Shown here: one piece after another, positions 22,331 through 33,398 of the stretch
Numbering within the stretch: position 1 is the stretch's first letter
Layout: every line of letters begins with the position of its first letter
DNA from: Tanypteryx hageni
Lineage: Eukaryota; Arthropoda; Insecta; Odonata; Petaluridae
Direction of reading: 5' to 3'
NCBI GenBank assembly: GCA_028673005.1
Contig: CM054114.1
Span: 13,388,516-13,452,515, forward strand
Length of the DNA: 64,000 nucleotides
Notes under the pieces: generated by a model
Database searches by the model: none
Told to the model about the DNA's origin: nothing
What the model saw: the letters and a program-made list of their open reading frames with translations, nothing else
Position numbers and translations under genes: made by a program

Positions 22331-22340
<10 letters not shown>

Positions 22341-22368
<28 letters not shown>

Positions 22369-23418
22369 CTTCCCGTCATATTGACGAGATTTTTTACTAG
22401 TGTTTTATTAAAGTCTAATTAGAAAAAGTAATCTGCGGGGATTATGCAGGTAGCTGTAACCCAAAGAGGAAACGACCCTCGTGTAACGCTATATTCGACC
22501 ATATGTCCCGAAGTACACCGCGGCCGATGTTGACGCAGCTCGTGACGGAAAGGCGATCCGCCATTTGCCGTCGCGTCTTCGAGAAGCGAACCCACCTCAG
22601 GGAAGGAGGGCGACAACGGATCCGCCCCGAAGGGCAAAGGAAAATAAATGAGCCACCGCGCCAACGGCAGGGATTCTTCCGTTCGCATTCTTCTTCGAAG
22701 TGTCCGTCGAAGCGAGTCCGGGCGTCCTCCTGCGAACACCGCCAGAGGGCTCTGAATGCGCTACGGAACGCCTGCATCAATCTTCCGTGAAAGAGAAAGG
22801 TCTTCTCACCAGTCCCCTACTCCCGCACGCATGACGACCTTTCTCTCGCCTTCCGAGGCTCATTTTTTTCTCCTCCTCATTATACTCTCTCTCGCCATGT
22901 TGAAATAGGAAATGTGTGGAAGAGGGGTTTCTAGGAAACGGGCATTTTGAAGGCAAGACATTCTTAGCCTCTGACAAAGCCATTATCCTTCCCTTTCCTT
23001 CTCCCTTCCTTTCCCTATCTCATTCTCACTAGCTCTCCTCCTACTCCTCTCTCCCGTCCGTCCCTCCTTACCCCCTCCCCGTTCCTCTCAAGGTTGCTAG
23101 GATGCTTTAATCTGCCATAGGCGAGAGAACCCACCAGCTAAGCCTTACAAGTGTTTCCAATTAGAGTGGGACTGGTGGAGGGGATAAGAGGTAGGTGAGG
23201 GGGTGAGGGAGAGAGGGAGGGGAAAAGGTGCGCCGCCAGAGAAAATGACGGAGGGAGGAGAGGATCGGTTGAGAATGGTTTGTGCGAGGGTGGAAAGTAA
23301 TAATGTTCTTCCAAGTGGGGTTCTTAATAGGAAATCGGTCGAGGCGAATGATCCGTGTCAGCCGGTCTAGGATATCGGAGGTATAGGTGGACTTTTCCTT
23401 TTTTCTATTACTCTAGAC
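22341..23418. other. GC-rich and GA/CT-rich intergenic sequence
   Basis: Overlapping antisense frames at 22419-22790 lie in GC-rich DNA and have no recognisable domain. 22985-23080 is pyrimidine-rich and 23160-23240 purine-rich. Confidence 0.4.
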
Positions 23419-23810
23419 CAGGGTTTCCCGAACTATCTGAAGTCACGGAACCCTTGGACTCTCATTCTTATTATGTAATGGATCCTCGTGAGACTTTCGC
23501 GGAACCCTTGGGTTCCGCGGAACACAGTTTGGGAAACCCTGCGAGCCGCGGCACATTTTCAAAGATTGTTTCGCGGCACCCCAGTCTTGTGACAAGCTTT
23601 ATATATTTTTGGATACTGATATTACAACTTTTGGACATCCATTCGTTGATGCCACAGTATAATAAATTAATTGAAGAAACATTATTGACCTAATTACCCA
23701 CCAACACATGCAAATCGTTGATTTATTTACTGAACCAAGTTTTTCGCTGCACCCCTAAATGTCTACTGCGGCACACCAGTGTGCCGCGGCACCCAGTTTG
23801 AAAACCACCG
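23419..23810. mobile_element. hAT MITE, flanked by CTCTAGAC/CTCTACAC
   Basis: Starts CAGGGTTTCCCGAACTATCT. Ends in the complement of CGGTGGTTTTCAAACTGGGT at 23810. The 8-bp flanks CTCTAGAC (23411-23418) and CTCTACAC (23811-23818) differ at one base, as expected for an aged hAT target duplication. An internal GTTCCGCGGAACACAG then GGGAAACCCTG (to 23541) looks like a further hAT end, so the element may itself be composite. No coding sequence. Confidence 0.75.
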
Positions 23811-23818
23811 CTCTACAC

Positions 23819-24055
23819 CAAGGCTCTCCAAATTATGGCCCTCCATCCCATTTAATGTGGCCCTCGAGCCTGTAATAAGTATGAAAAATCGTAATTTACC
23901 CAATTCACTATAGCATCTTTTGATTGGAAAATGGTATAAAATTGTATATTGTCTGCCTATATTCTCAAAATGTTCTTCATGTTGTTACTTTGGCCCGCGA
24001 GCATAAAATTTATTTACCAAGTGGCCCACTGCTAAAAAAAGTTAAGAGATCTCTG
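23819..24055. mobile_element. second hAT MITE sharing the middle target duplication
   Basis: Starts CAAGGCTCTCCAAATTATGG and ends in the complement of CAGAGATCTCTTAACTT, with GTGGCCC/GGCCCGCGAG words just inside, as in CAGGGGTCTCCAAACTNTGGCCC-type hAT ends. It is flanked by CTCTACAC (23811-23818) and CTCTAGAC (24056-24063). It is 237 bp and non-autonomous. Confidence 0.75.
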
Positions 24056-24063
24056 CTCTAGAC

Positions 24064-24525
24064 AGATGATTTACAAATTATTACAGTTAATTCATTTCCG
24101 TTGATTTATGCGTAAAGAACCTTTCCGAAACATGCGTCAAAAATTATCTAAATATATTTTGTTCACAATTTGCAGCGTATGGCTGTAATAATCCAAGAGG
24201 TCGATTAGCCAGAAATACACACAAACAAACAAAAGCTACTTGTAGCTTTTGTTTGTTGTAAGGAAATAGTCTCTTCGGCGCGTGTCAAAGTTGATTATCA
24301 ATGCGACTTGGTCTAACCTCCTAGAAAGTGTTCCTGACAGTCTCCACAGGTTATAGTTTCAAGACTTTCTGTTTCCAACGAGAAGGAATATCAGTAATGG
24401 AAATTTTGAAGCTGAATAAAACTCGAATAATATTACAGGGCTATCGCTTCACTACAAATATCGCCTGTACAATAAACGGTATCGTTAAAAGATTAAAAAT
24501 TACCGCCTAAAAAGATCCTTTATAA
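24064..24525. repeat. SINE tail fragment and perfect hairpin within unassigned sequence
   Basis: 24180-24223 (GGCTGTAATAATCCAAGAGG, then AAATACACACAAAC) matches the 3' end of the SINE at 54428-54470. It abuts a perfect 16-bp hairpin, 24224-24239 with 24242-24257, with only two bases between the arms. The rest is unassigned. Confidence 0.6.
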
Positions 24526-24816
24526 CAGGCATGCCAAACTCGAAGAGTCATATAAGGGCCGGATTGAAACGATGGATGTTACAGAAGGGCCGCATTGGAA
24601 ACACAATTATTAAATGAAGGCCACATTTGGCAAATAGATTATTTTTGCCATTAAAACAAGAATGCGTTCTATTATACCTCAATAACTATTTTAAAAATCT
24701 CGTCTCCTTTTCAAAAATTGAGTATTTATATAACATATCGAAAGATTTAGTTAAGAAAAAACTTGGCATTCGGGCCGAAGTACGGCAGAGAAAGGGCCGC
24801 CAGTTTGGCATGCCTG
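24526..24816. mobile_element. hAT MITE, 291 bp, perfect 8-bp target duplication
   Basis: Flanked by identical CTTTATAA at 24518-24525 and 24817-24824. The termini are inverted: CAGGCATGCCAAACT on the left and the complement of the same 15 bases on the right, followed inward by GGCGGCCC. The open frame 24627-24824 crosses the right boundary and is accidental. Confidence 0.92.
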
Positions 24817-24959
24817 CTTTATAAGTATTCAACGCTAACATAATGTTCTACGGAGAATAATCGAGCTCGTCTCGTGGTTCATAACATTGTGATGACTATT
24901 TGGAGACACATAGGATAATTTCTTATTTTTTAAAATTTTTATTCTTAAGAGCTTATTTT

Positions 24960-25253
24960 TTGAACGGTGTTTTTAAAGATAAGTAGTTCTTTGGCAGGAT
25001 TTTCAATTTATTTCTCTTGCGGCCCTCCAGGATTTCACCTTGTAAAATATTAAGCATATTGCATTATAATAGTTTTTAAGATAACATAATGTTGATTTAC
25101 TACATAAATCCAATTATGTAATATGTACTCATATGCAGGACAAAGGAATGCGATTGGCGCGTAAGCTCTTAAGTGTGTCTCCGTACAGAGAGGGCCATTT
25201 TGAATACTTCGTGCTCTAACTATGGGTCCCTACCCGTATTTGAAAAACCCCTG
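24960..25253. mobile_element. hAT element right end (fragment)
   Basis: The complement from 25253 reads CAGGGGTTTTTCAAATACGG, then GTAGGGACCC, an hAT-type end. Further left (25015-25040) are CGGCCCTCCAGGATTTCACC words. No matching left end could be fixed, so the left limit is approximate. Confidence 0.45.
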
Positions 25254-26597
25254 CAGTAGGGTGTTAAAGTCAAGATAAATAAATAAATAAGCAATAGATT
25301 TATTGAGGAAAAGGGTAGCTGCTATCGTTCGGACGCAGGGCGGCATTCAAATGAGCGTACTTATTTGGCACTTATAGCATAACAAGTCATTTTGAGAACG
25401 CCTACGTCCTTCTTAAACTAATAATAACAACTTTCTTAATAAAGTATATAAATGCCTACTATCAGTTGAGTGTTACATCAATGCCCGATTACAACTTACG
25501 ATATTTGTAGGAAGGAATAAGATGTACTATTCAATCTACATATACGTCCAGCTCAGGGATCACAGACCATTCTTTTGTTTTTGGAAAAAGCATTTATTAG
25601 TCGTCAGGCGCCATATTAATTTTCGCACGCGAATATAATGAAGTATTTAATTGCAAGAGCGAGACATTTTACGTTTACGTTTAGCGACCACTGCTCTCAA
25701 TATTTAAAAAAGATTATTTCGAAATTCCTCAACTCCCTTTAATTCTGAAACTCATTTTAAATTTCATAAAAAAACAATAATTCTTCTTTAATTTCCAATC
25801 GACGTCAAAACCCCCTTTCTTTCTAGATAATTTTCTTAAACATTTTCCTGGTTTAATGAAATCCTTTCAGCAGCAGCACGATTTTAAGAGCGCAAGTCGC
25901 ACACCGACCCAATTATTATAGGTCAGGCTCCGTCTGATCGCAAACCCATTGCATTGATTCCATCTCTCCTCTAAAAACGTCTCTTCTGCGCGATCGTCAG
26001 CTGTTTGGCGCCTCTCGGCATCGTCCGAAAGATTAAAGCCGCCGGCGGAGGGGAAAAAGACGAAGGTCACGGGCGAATATTGCGACCCGTGTCGCCAGCG
26101 CCACATAAAAAGGCAGAAGAGAAGAGAGAGGAGCGTGGGAGGGGGGAGGAGGAAGGGGGGGGAGGGGGGGGGGGAGAGAAAGACAGGCTCATAGGGACAC
26201 TTTTCTTCTTACTTGCATCGCAGCGAGGGCGGTTAATGAGAGGGCGGCGGAGGGATGTGGCAAGCGGCTGGTCAGAAAGAGCCCTAACAATCATCAGCGT
26301 GGCCCGACTGCAGAAAGGGGAGTGTGGGGGAGAGTCCCGGGGGCTGGAGTGGCGGGAGGACTTCTAGTCCAGCGGCCTCCTCTTTTCCTCCCTTTGAGAG
26401 AATTTCTCCGCATTTCCACCCTCCGGCGGCCCTCTGCCAGTTCATAATGGCCTCACAATGCCGTACCCTTTACGTCCTTCTCATTCTCCTCTCCCCCCCC
26501 CTGCGATGCCGATCACATCCACCTATTCCTCCGACTACCTCTTACCTCTCCCTCTCCCCTTCCCTCCCACTCCCCTCCTCTTTTCTTCCCACTCCCA
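25254..26597. other. intergenic sequence with purine and pyrimidine tracts
   Basis: A GA/G-rich tract lies at 26110-26185 and a CT-rich tract at 26480-26590. GC-rich antisense frames around 25867-26367 show no domain. There is no recognised gene. Confidence 0.4.
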
Positions 26598-27190
26598 ATC
26601 ACGACATTAATACCAGGGGAAAAAGCCCTCTACAGATACCTCTGCACAGGAACGAAGTCTTTAATAACTCCTTCCACGTAGCCGCATGTAGGCTCTGGAA
26701 TGCCCTCCCTACTTTCCTCTAAAGCTCTAAACCTCTGCATCCTCTTTTAAAAACAGGTATCATAAAAAGCATTATAAGAACACATTTTACTGCTATATAT
26801 CTAATCTTTAATTATCTTTCTTTTTTAATTTTTGTACGCTATTTGTAGTACGCTTTGTTATGTAACCATGCAATGTCTAATTGATTCTAATTTTAATAAT
26901 CCTCTTTTCATTTTGTACGCTATTTTTTAAAATATGATTTGTTATGTAACCATGCAATATCTAATTATGTTTCTTATTTTTAACTAGGTATCGTTTTTAT
27001 TTTTGTGCACTAATTTTTAATATTTTTTGTTAATAAACGTGTAATGTGTAATTATGTTTGTAATTTTTAATTATCCATGTTCATTTTTGTATACCATTTT
27101 AATATGATATGTTATGTAACCATGTAAATCTAATTATGTAACTATGGGTTAAATGTAAGGGGAGCCTTATGGCCTCAATTTCGCCAAAAT
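26598..27190 (+). mobile_element. 5'-truncated LINE: ORF2 C-terminus and 3' UTR
   Basis: The frame ending at 26722 finishes with PLQIPLHRNEVFNNSF, VAACRLWNALPTFL. This matches the C-terminal VP.HRT..FN.SF.V.A.RLWNSLP block of Jockey/CR1-type LINEs. The AT-rich UTR that follows contains four tandem repeats and ends with GGGTTAAATGTAAGGGGAGC and CCTTATGGCCTCAATTTCGCC, related to the tails at 9027-9060 and 35226-35290. The copy is 5'-truncated. Confidence 0.75.
26857..27140 (+). repeat. four roughly 85-bp tandem repeats in the LINE 3' UTR
   Basis: The landmark GTTATGTAACCATGCAAT (diverged in the third copy) recurs at 26857, 26941, 27029 and 27111, spacings 84, 88 and 82 bp. TTTTTGTACGCTATTT-like words precede each landmark. 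Confidence 0.8.
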
Positions 27191-28163
27191 GAAGCCGTTT
27201 GTCTGTCTGTCCCCTTCCCCTCCCCTTTCCCAAACCACATTATTTCTGCCACTCTCTTAATTTGTTAATAACTCAAAAGGTTCATTTCTTTCTCTCAGTT
27301 TAATCAAGACAAGGAAAATGAAAGAGAAAGAAAGAGGAGTTAAGATATCGTCGACATTAAATGAATGGCTGGTTATTTTTTTGTGGCGTTCATAGCAATT
27401 TTGAGATCGCAGTGGCAAAGTGTTCGTGACCCGATTTTCAAGATCTAATTCGTAAAATGCGACGCATCAAACAGATTTTTTTGTTAAACGGGATTGAGTG
27501 CTGCAATTTTTCCTGCGGTGGGCGATTTCATTAATTCATCACGCGTGATTTGCTGCTTTTGCCCGCTCCAGGGTCGCTAATGGCAAATTATCCGATGTTT
27601 CCACCTCCATCCGCAGATGAAAATGCGATGATCGACACGATCCCGCGTTATAACATTCAATCAGAGGCGAGGACAACGCCTGCTCAACGCATCCGTCTGA
27701 TTGTATCGCAAGCCTAGATTTCTGAGCATCAATTTTCTGGTCAAAATGTGAAGGCCGACGTTTGAAACCGATGCGACAAAGACAGTGACTTTATTGCACA
27801 GAAACGATGTCATTACGAACGCTTATTTCAATGTGCTCTTTTCTTGGGAAATAACCTCGTCGCTAATTGTTCGTCCCACGTTCCCTCATTCGCTCTCTTG
27901 ACCTTCGATACGATATACAAAATCACATTTCGACTCTAGAGATGTCTTTTTCTCTATCTCTCTCCTCTTTCAATTTCTTTTGTACATCTGCATCGACTAA
28001 GGAAAAAACATTTCACGCTCAATGACCACCAACAAGAAAAGAATACAACCATGGCACACCATCATAGTTTATACCCGTTATTGTTGCCAGCTATTAACCC
28101 TTCTAGGTCGATGGACACAGCTCCACCATCTCTCTCACGACTATCTTTTAGCTTGCCATTTTT
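27191..28163. other. intergenic sequence
   Basis: No gene or repeat recognised apart from GTCTGTCTGTCC at 27201-27212. Confidence 0.4.
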
Positions 28164-28826
28164 AGGCGTTCTTTATCAGCGAAGGGGTGTAATAGCGGAA
28201 CGCCTTATGGGCATGGCTCGTCCGTCCGTCTGTCTGTCGTAACTTTCATCTCCTAAACCGCTGGACGGATTTTAATTTAATTAAGTATGAGTGATCCTTA
28301 TTAAAATGTATCGACCAATTGGCATTTCAACTGAATCCGTCAATTATAACTTTTACTTGACATAATTACTTTAATAAACTTACACTCGTATCTCGTTAAG
28401 TGGCATCCGTCAAGCAGCAATGAAATACCAAACTTCTCTCTCCCTAGCCCTAATATGATCTGTAAGGTATAGATTAAAAAAATTATTCGGATAGAGAACA
28501 ACATTTACTACATGAAAGTCGTCGAGTTATAGTTTTGGAGATAGAAATTCTAGAAAATCCCGTGCAAAACATCGCATATTTTGTTTACATCGATCTCTAA
28601 GACGGCTCTCTCGGCAAACAACAGTAAAAATCCATGTATTTCTCTCCCATGCTCTAATACGATCTGTAAGGTATAGATTAAAAATTTTATTCGGATAGAG
28701 AACAATATTTACTACAAGATAGTTTGCAAGACCACATAATTACGACTTATAGTTTCGGAGATAATAATTCGAGAATCGCCTAATCTTTCGATACCGTTTC
28801 ATATTTATTTCTCATAAAGAACGCCT
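28164..28826 (+). mobile_element. element with AGGCGTTCTTTAT ends, left copy (663 bp)
   Basis: Begins AGGCGTTCTTTATC and ends CATAAAGAACGCCT, so the ends are inverted over about 13 bp. Near the left end it has GGAACGCCTTATGGGCATGG and CGTCCGTCCGTCTGTCTGTC. An internal direct duplication of ATGATCTGTAAGGTATAGAT-type sequence lies at about 28451 and 28655 (offset 204 bp). A second copy lies in opposite orientation at 30842-31702 and an end fragment at 48155-48215. No ORF. Confidence 0.7.
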
Positions 28827-30841
28827 TTGAAATCTCTGTGTATTCCATTAATGGAGTTTACTTTTCCTTCTTGTCGCATCAGATGACGTGTTATGGCGGA
28901 ATTTGAGAAATTTAGAAAATATTACAATATTTCTAAACTTCAACAAGGATGGAGAAAAATGATTTTTTTAGAATTTTAGAATATACATTCGGCCTGAAAG
29001 GCGCATTTCGTTTATCCGAACATTTTACGATTGCAAGTTTTACCGCTGGCATCTATTTTTCAGCTTTGGTACACGGAAGAGTAACGTTTTCGTCCAGACA
29101 TGATGGATTTTCTTGACGGTAATATTTACTTTTCGAAAGACTTATAACGTCGGCACGCCACTGTTGATCTCCTATTCACTCAGCTTTGCCTCACGAAAAA
29201 CCCAAAACTACAGACGTGCCGAGCGCCAGCATGTTCAAACATGTCCAACCTGCTCTCTCATTTCAAGAGGTGCTTCCTGTTCTCCTGTCGCCCCAATTAT
29301 GAACTTATCGACTCGCTTGCTGCGGTAGCAATGTCTTTTGCGGGGCAAAAAGAGGCATTTGGATCATTTCCTTCTGCGGATATTTCAAGTCCTTTTTTAA
29401 ACTGATGTATAAAGAGTTTACTTTTTAATTGGACATATTTTGTGGACTAATTTTGAATGTAAGATTGCAGAGTTATTTAAGACTAGAATATCGTCCAATA
29501 GCATTGCTTTGGCATAAAATCGATATGAAACTATAAGTTAGCATGATAGTTCTTAGAATTGTTTTAGTTTTATTCCGTTTAATCGATCCGATGATTCAAC
29601 GCTTCAGACAATATCGATACCTTATTAATTTATATCTACAAACTATGGTATGCGATGCCAATGACTTGGGACACAAAGCATGTGTGAAAAAGTAATGAGC
29701 TTTTGTCCAAATTTATTAATTTTTAAAATAAGCATTCAATCGAATAGGTCGAAATGAATATTAGTCGGTCGTTTTGAATAAGACGCCGTAAATTTCATTA
29801 TAGCGAGTAGAATGATATCTCCCTCAATATGAATCTTAAAATGAAGTTTTTTCCTAAAACGATCCCGACGCCGGAATATATAATAATGGGGAAATAAGAG
29901 CATTACAAGGCTTAAAGGAGTCCGGGAGAGCGGGGAACGGTGCGAGAAAGAGGGAGAAAAAGAGGCAGACAGAGATGTTAAAGTGAGGGTCTCCTGAGAG
30001 TCGATTTGAATATGGGGTTCATAGATCGAGAGAAATGGAGAGCGAGTTGGCGAGAGAGGGTCGAATGCGCCATTTTATTCCTTCCCTTTCAGCCTTTTCA
30101 ATCACATTTTCCTACTTTTTAAACATAACTTGAACCGAAACGTCTTTCAGTGCGATTGTAGGTGAAATTTAAAATGGACATTTAAGCGACGATATAACTG
30201 ATTACCAGTTTTCTTCAAATAATTCAGGAAAAAATTTTTAACTTAACTGTTAAAAATCATCCATTTTCTTTTGACAATTCTGAGAAGGTAAAATCACCAT
30301 GTAAGATAATGAAATGTCGACTTTTCTCGTTCATTCTTTGTTTTGAAGGTTAATAACTCGATCGGGACAAACGATAGAGCGACACTCTAATGACACTGAC
30401 GATTATTGTCGATGACTGGGCTCGAATCCGTGATTCTGGTATTTGGCAGCAGACCTGCCATCCAGATCCGGGAAATGACATTATTGCACCCTAGGCAACG
30501 TTTGAAAATGACGTCTCCCACATAATGAAAGCATAGAATCTTTCCTCTCAAAAATAGTTTATTTACAATGTTAAGGTAAAGTGAAATACATAAAATATAT
30601 TTTTAACATAAAACGCTGCACTTAATAGTTCAAACTGCCGTTAATAGCACTCCTGAGTGTGCTGCGACCTTAGGCGAGTGCGTCTCTCGCCTAGCCTGGC
30701 TCTGTTGCCACCTAATTATAAAATCCTCTAAGATGGGTTGCCAATGTGTGGTGCGCGAAATATCTGTATATGTGGTCCATGCCAGTATTAATATTAAGAT
30801 AGAAAAGTATACTCCATTAATGGAATACACAGAGATTACAA
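28827..30841. other. unique-looking spacer between opposed element copies
   Basis: About 2.0 kb with no recognisable coding region. Both borders carry the same extra ~30 bp in inverted orientation (CTCTGTGTATTCCATTAATG, at 28835-28854 and complementarily at 30810-30833). The repeat therefore extends beyond the AGGCGTTCTTTAT ends, or the two copies bound one larger foldback. Confidence 0.5.
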
Positions 30842-31702
30842 AGGCGTTCTTTATGGGAAATACCTGTGAAACGGTAACGAAAGGTTCTCGAATGCTTATC
30901 TCCGAAATTATAAGTCGTAATTATTTAGTCTAGGGAATTATCTTGTAGTAAATGTTGTTCTCTATCCAAATAAAATTTTTAATCTACACCTCACACATCA
31001 TATAAGAGCTAGGGAGATAAAAGTTTGATATTTCATTGTTGCTTAACGGATGCCATTTAACGAGATATGGGTATAAGTTTATTAAAGTAATTATGTAAAT
31101 GAAAAGTTCTAATTGACGGATATAGTTGAAAATACCAATTGGGCGATACATTTTAATAACGATCACTCATAATTAAATTAAAATCCGTCCAGCGGTTTAG
31201 GAGACGAAAGTTAGGACGGACGGACGAACCAGACCAGTGGCGGATTGGGGAGGAGGGGCCGTGTCGTATGGCAGTGCTTCTCAACTTGGGTTACGCGGGA
31301 CCCAAGGGTACCGCGAATGATTGGGGTTCCGTGCGGATCCACGAGAATGAGGGGAAAAGGCAAGATTTTCCTACCGCTCAGTTACCCTAAATCTTGAATT
31401 TCTCCCTTTCTTGAAGTAAGGGGCCTCGATAAACTGTTCGTGTATATAATATCAGAAATATTAAATGTCTCAATTAAAAAATCAGTGCATCCTCTCCACA
31501 ATTCCATACAAAAACGATCGTTAAGAGGTCACATTAGGAGCGGTTTCACTATATATGTAGATTGCAGAGCCCCCGACTGCTTAGCGCCAGGATCCTCCAA
31601 ATGTTTAGCGCCAGGGGCCCCCAAATGTTGAGCGTTAATCCGCCACTGGACCAGACGTGCCCATAAGGCGTTCCGCAATTACCGTACTAGTAAAGAACGC
31701 CC
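30842..31702 (-). mobile_element. element with AGGCGTTCTTTAT ends, right inverted copy
   Basis: Reverse complement of the 28164-28826 element: AGGCGTTCTTTATGGGAAAT at 30842, then complements of the TCTGTAAGGTATAGATT region, the CCGTCCAGCGGTTTAGGAGA stretch (31186-31205) and GACGGACGGACG. After a 414-bp insertion it resumes with GTGCCCATAAGGCGTTCCGC and ends TAAAGAACGCCC. It lacks the second internal duplicate present in the left copy. Confidence 0.7.
31235..31648. mobile_element. 414-bp hAT-like insertion in the right copy
   Basis: Starts CAGTGGCGGATTGGGG and ends AATCCGCCACTG, 12-bp inverted ends, flanked by AACCAGAC (31227-31234) and GACCAGAC (31649-31656). Removing it rejoins the host repeat. 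At 31272 a nested CAGTGCTTCTCAACTTGGGT resembles a second hAT end. Near the right end GCGCCAGG and CCCCCAAATGTT words recur, akin to the MITE at 36081-36354. Confidence 0.85.
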
Positions 31703-33398
31703 AAAAATGTTTGTTTTGATTTCCATCACTGAAACAAAAGATACTCTGCATATTTTACAGATCCCTCTTAAATAAAAAGTTCCCTTTAAAATAATGGATT
31801 CATAAAACCAAGAGTTTCCCACAACGTCAAAAGAAATGTTGATGGATATAAATACTTACAAGCTTTTTCACAAAGTCATTAAAACTGAATTCTTGCCGTA
31901 CGAGATACCTCGGATTAGCAATGTGGGAGGATATTTTTAGTAAGCAATTTGTACACGTAAACATGGTAAAGATGAGTTCAAAGTTTTCATTGCATCCCCT
32001 CCCAACTTCTTCAACATTTTAAGAAAGCAACTCATTAGCATTGGGCAAAGCGTTCCAAATTAAATACTTCCAAAATCGGATGAAGAGATGAACTAAGTCA
32101 TATCCAAACTACCGCACCATCATGTTCTCACTAATAGAAGAAGTTTCGCGGAAAAAACCCAGCATCTTCGTCTCTCTCCCTTCGTAAACGAGGGTATAAA
32201 TTGGGAATGCTGCATCCCCAGAATTCTCTGGAACCCTGTCCATTAAGTACATGCCCACTTCATTCAGCTCGCAGCGGCCCCGATACCTCCCAAAGGAACC
32301 GACTTATCACGTCCCACGCAGGGCGCCTCCCACCCTCACAAACCTTTCTACGATCCGACCAACTTCCCGTCGCAAAAACCACTCGTTCCGTCTCGAGTTT
32401 CCCTCACTCCCCCTCCCAGTTCCCACGTCGTCCGCAGTGGGTGCGGTGGAGTGGGAGGGGCCAGAGGGGGGGGGGGTGGTGGAGTGGGGCAGGATGGAGG
32501 AGGTACGGGACTCTCACACCACTCGCCCTCTCTCGGCTCGTTTGGCATTCCGTACGCGTCGTCCCCATTCTTCTGGCCTGAAACCCTCGGAAACCCTCGC
32601 CATACAGGACGGAGCTGCCTCGGTCACTGTCATTCTATATCCCAAACGGCACCCACACCACGCTCAGCTTCGTACTCTTCCGCCCCCGCCCCGCCCACCA
32701 CGCCTCACCCCACATGCCCCGCCCCCACCAACCCCCCACGCCCTCGAGGACGCTCGCCCCATCTGGATCACGCGGTAATCGAGTGACATCTATTCCGGGC
32801 ACAGTGGAGCCGAAATAAAGCGGCCATACAACGCGACCAATTTAATCGAAATATGCTCGGCGAAATAGTTATATATTTACATAATTACCGCAGCGTAAGT
32901 CGCCGTGGCAGGGGCCGAATCGCGCCATTTCTCCCGAAAAATCTCTTTTAGCCTATCTTATCGAGGAAAAAGAGACGGTTATGTCTGTAGATTAAATCGT
33001 ATTTCGTTTAACGTTTTGGTCGCCACATACGCTCAGCATAACAAGTGGAAGATTGTTTCCCAATACAGCGGTCAAAGGTTCGACTCCTGCTGTAGGCAAG
33101 GACACTTAATAAAAAGTCGAAACTGATGTTCATGAGGGAATGATAATTAGGTAAATAAAAATAGCTGCAGATATGAATAAAAAATAAGATTTCATCCCAT
33201 ACATGAACGAATATATTGAAAGTATAATTCATTCTTCCCAGTTATTAAAAAAAAGGATTGAATATTTTTTGTTGACTTCACATTTAGCAAAACTTATTTT
33301 AGTCAATCCCACTAGATCCATCGTAAATAGTATAAAATGGTTGCGAGACGCGATGATGCTAAAATATGTGAATCGCCATTTATTGAGTTTTTCTGACG
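31703..33398. other. unassigned sequence with a GC/CT-rich island
   Basis: 32250-32770 is C-rich with long accidental frames on both strands (Pro/His/Ser-rich translations). 33060-33090 contains AGGTTCGACTCCTG, a B-box-like word without a convincing tRNA cloverleaf. No gene is supported. Confidence 0.4.

Larger units (their letters stand above)
21755..22340 (+). repeat. tandem array of three units separated by (TA)n
   Basis: Units: partial 21755-21860, complete 21912-22102, and 22160-22337. Each has CTCGCCAACCTGAAGTC, GTGAGT(A/G)CTCACTGGG and CATCCCA(A)CACCTTGTTG in that order. The two fuller units also share GTAGCTGAAGAAGGAGTAGT through GATGTTTCTGTGTTTTTGTG with almost no differences. (TA)n runs at 21859-21914, 22134-22152 and 22336-22366 separate or close them. 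The first unit lacks the 5' part, replaced by the TA/TG tract. Near-identity between units points to recent tandem amplification or an origin from a multimeric copy. Confidence 0.8.

Noticed and set aside
33040..33110. Possible tRNA gene (AGGTTCGACTCCTG)
   Set aside because: The T-arm stem has mismatches and no acceptor or anticodon stem can be paired; at most a tRNA-like relic.
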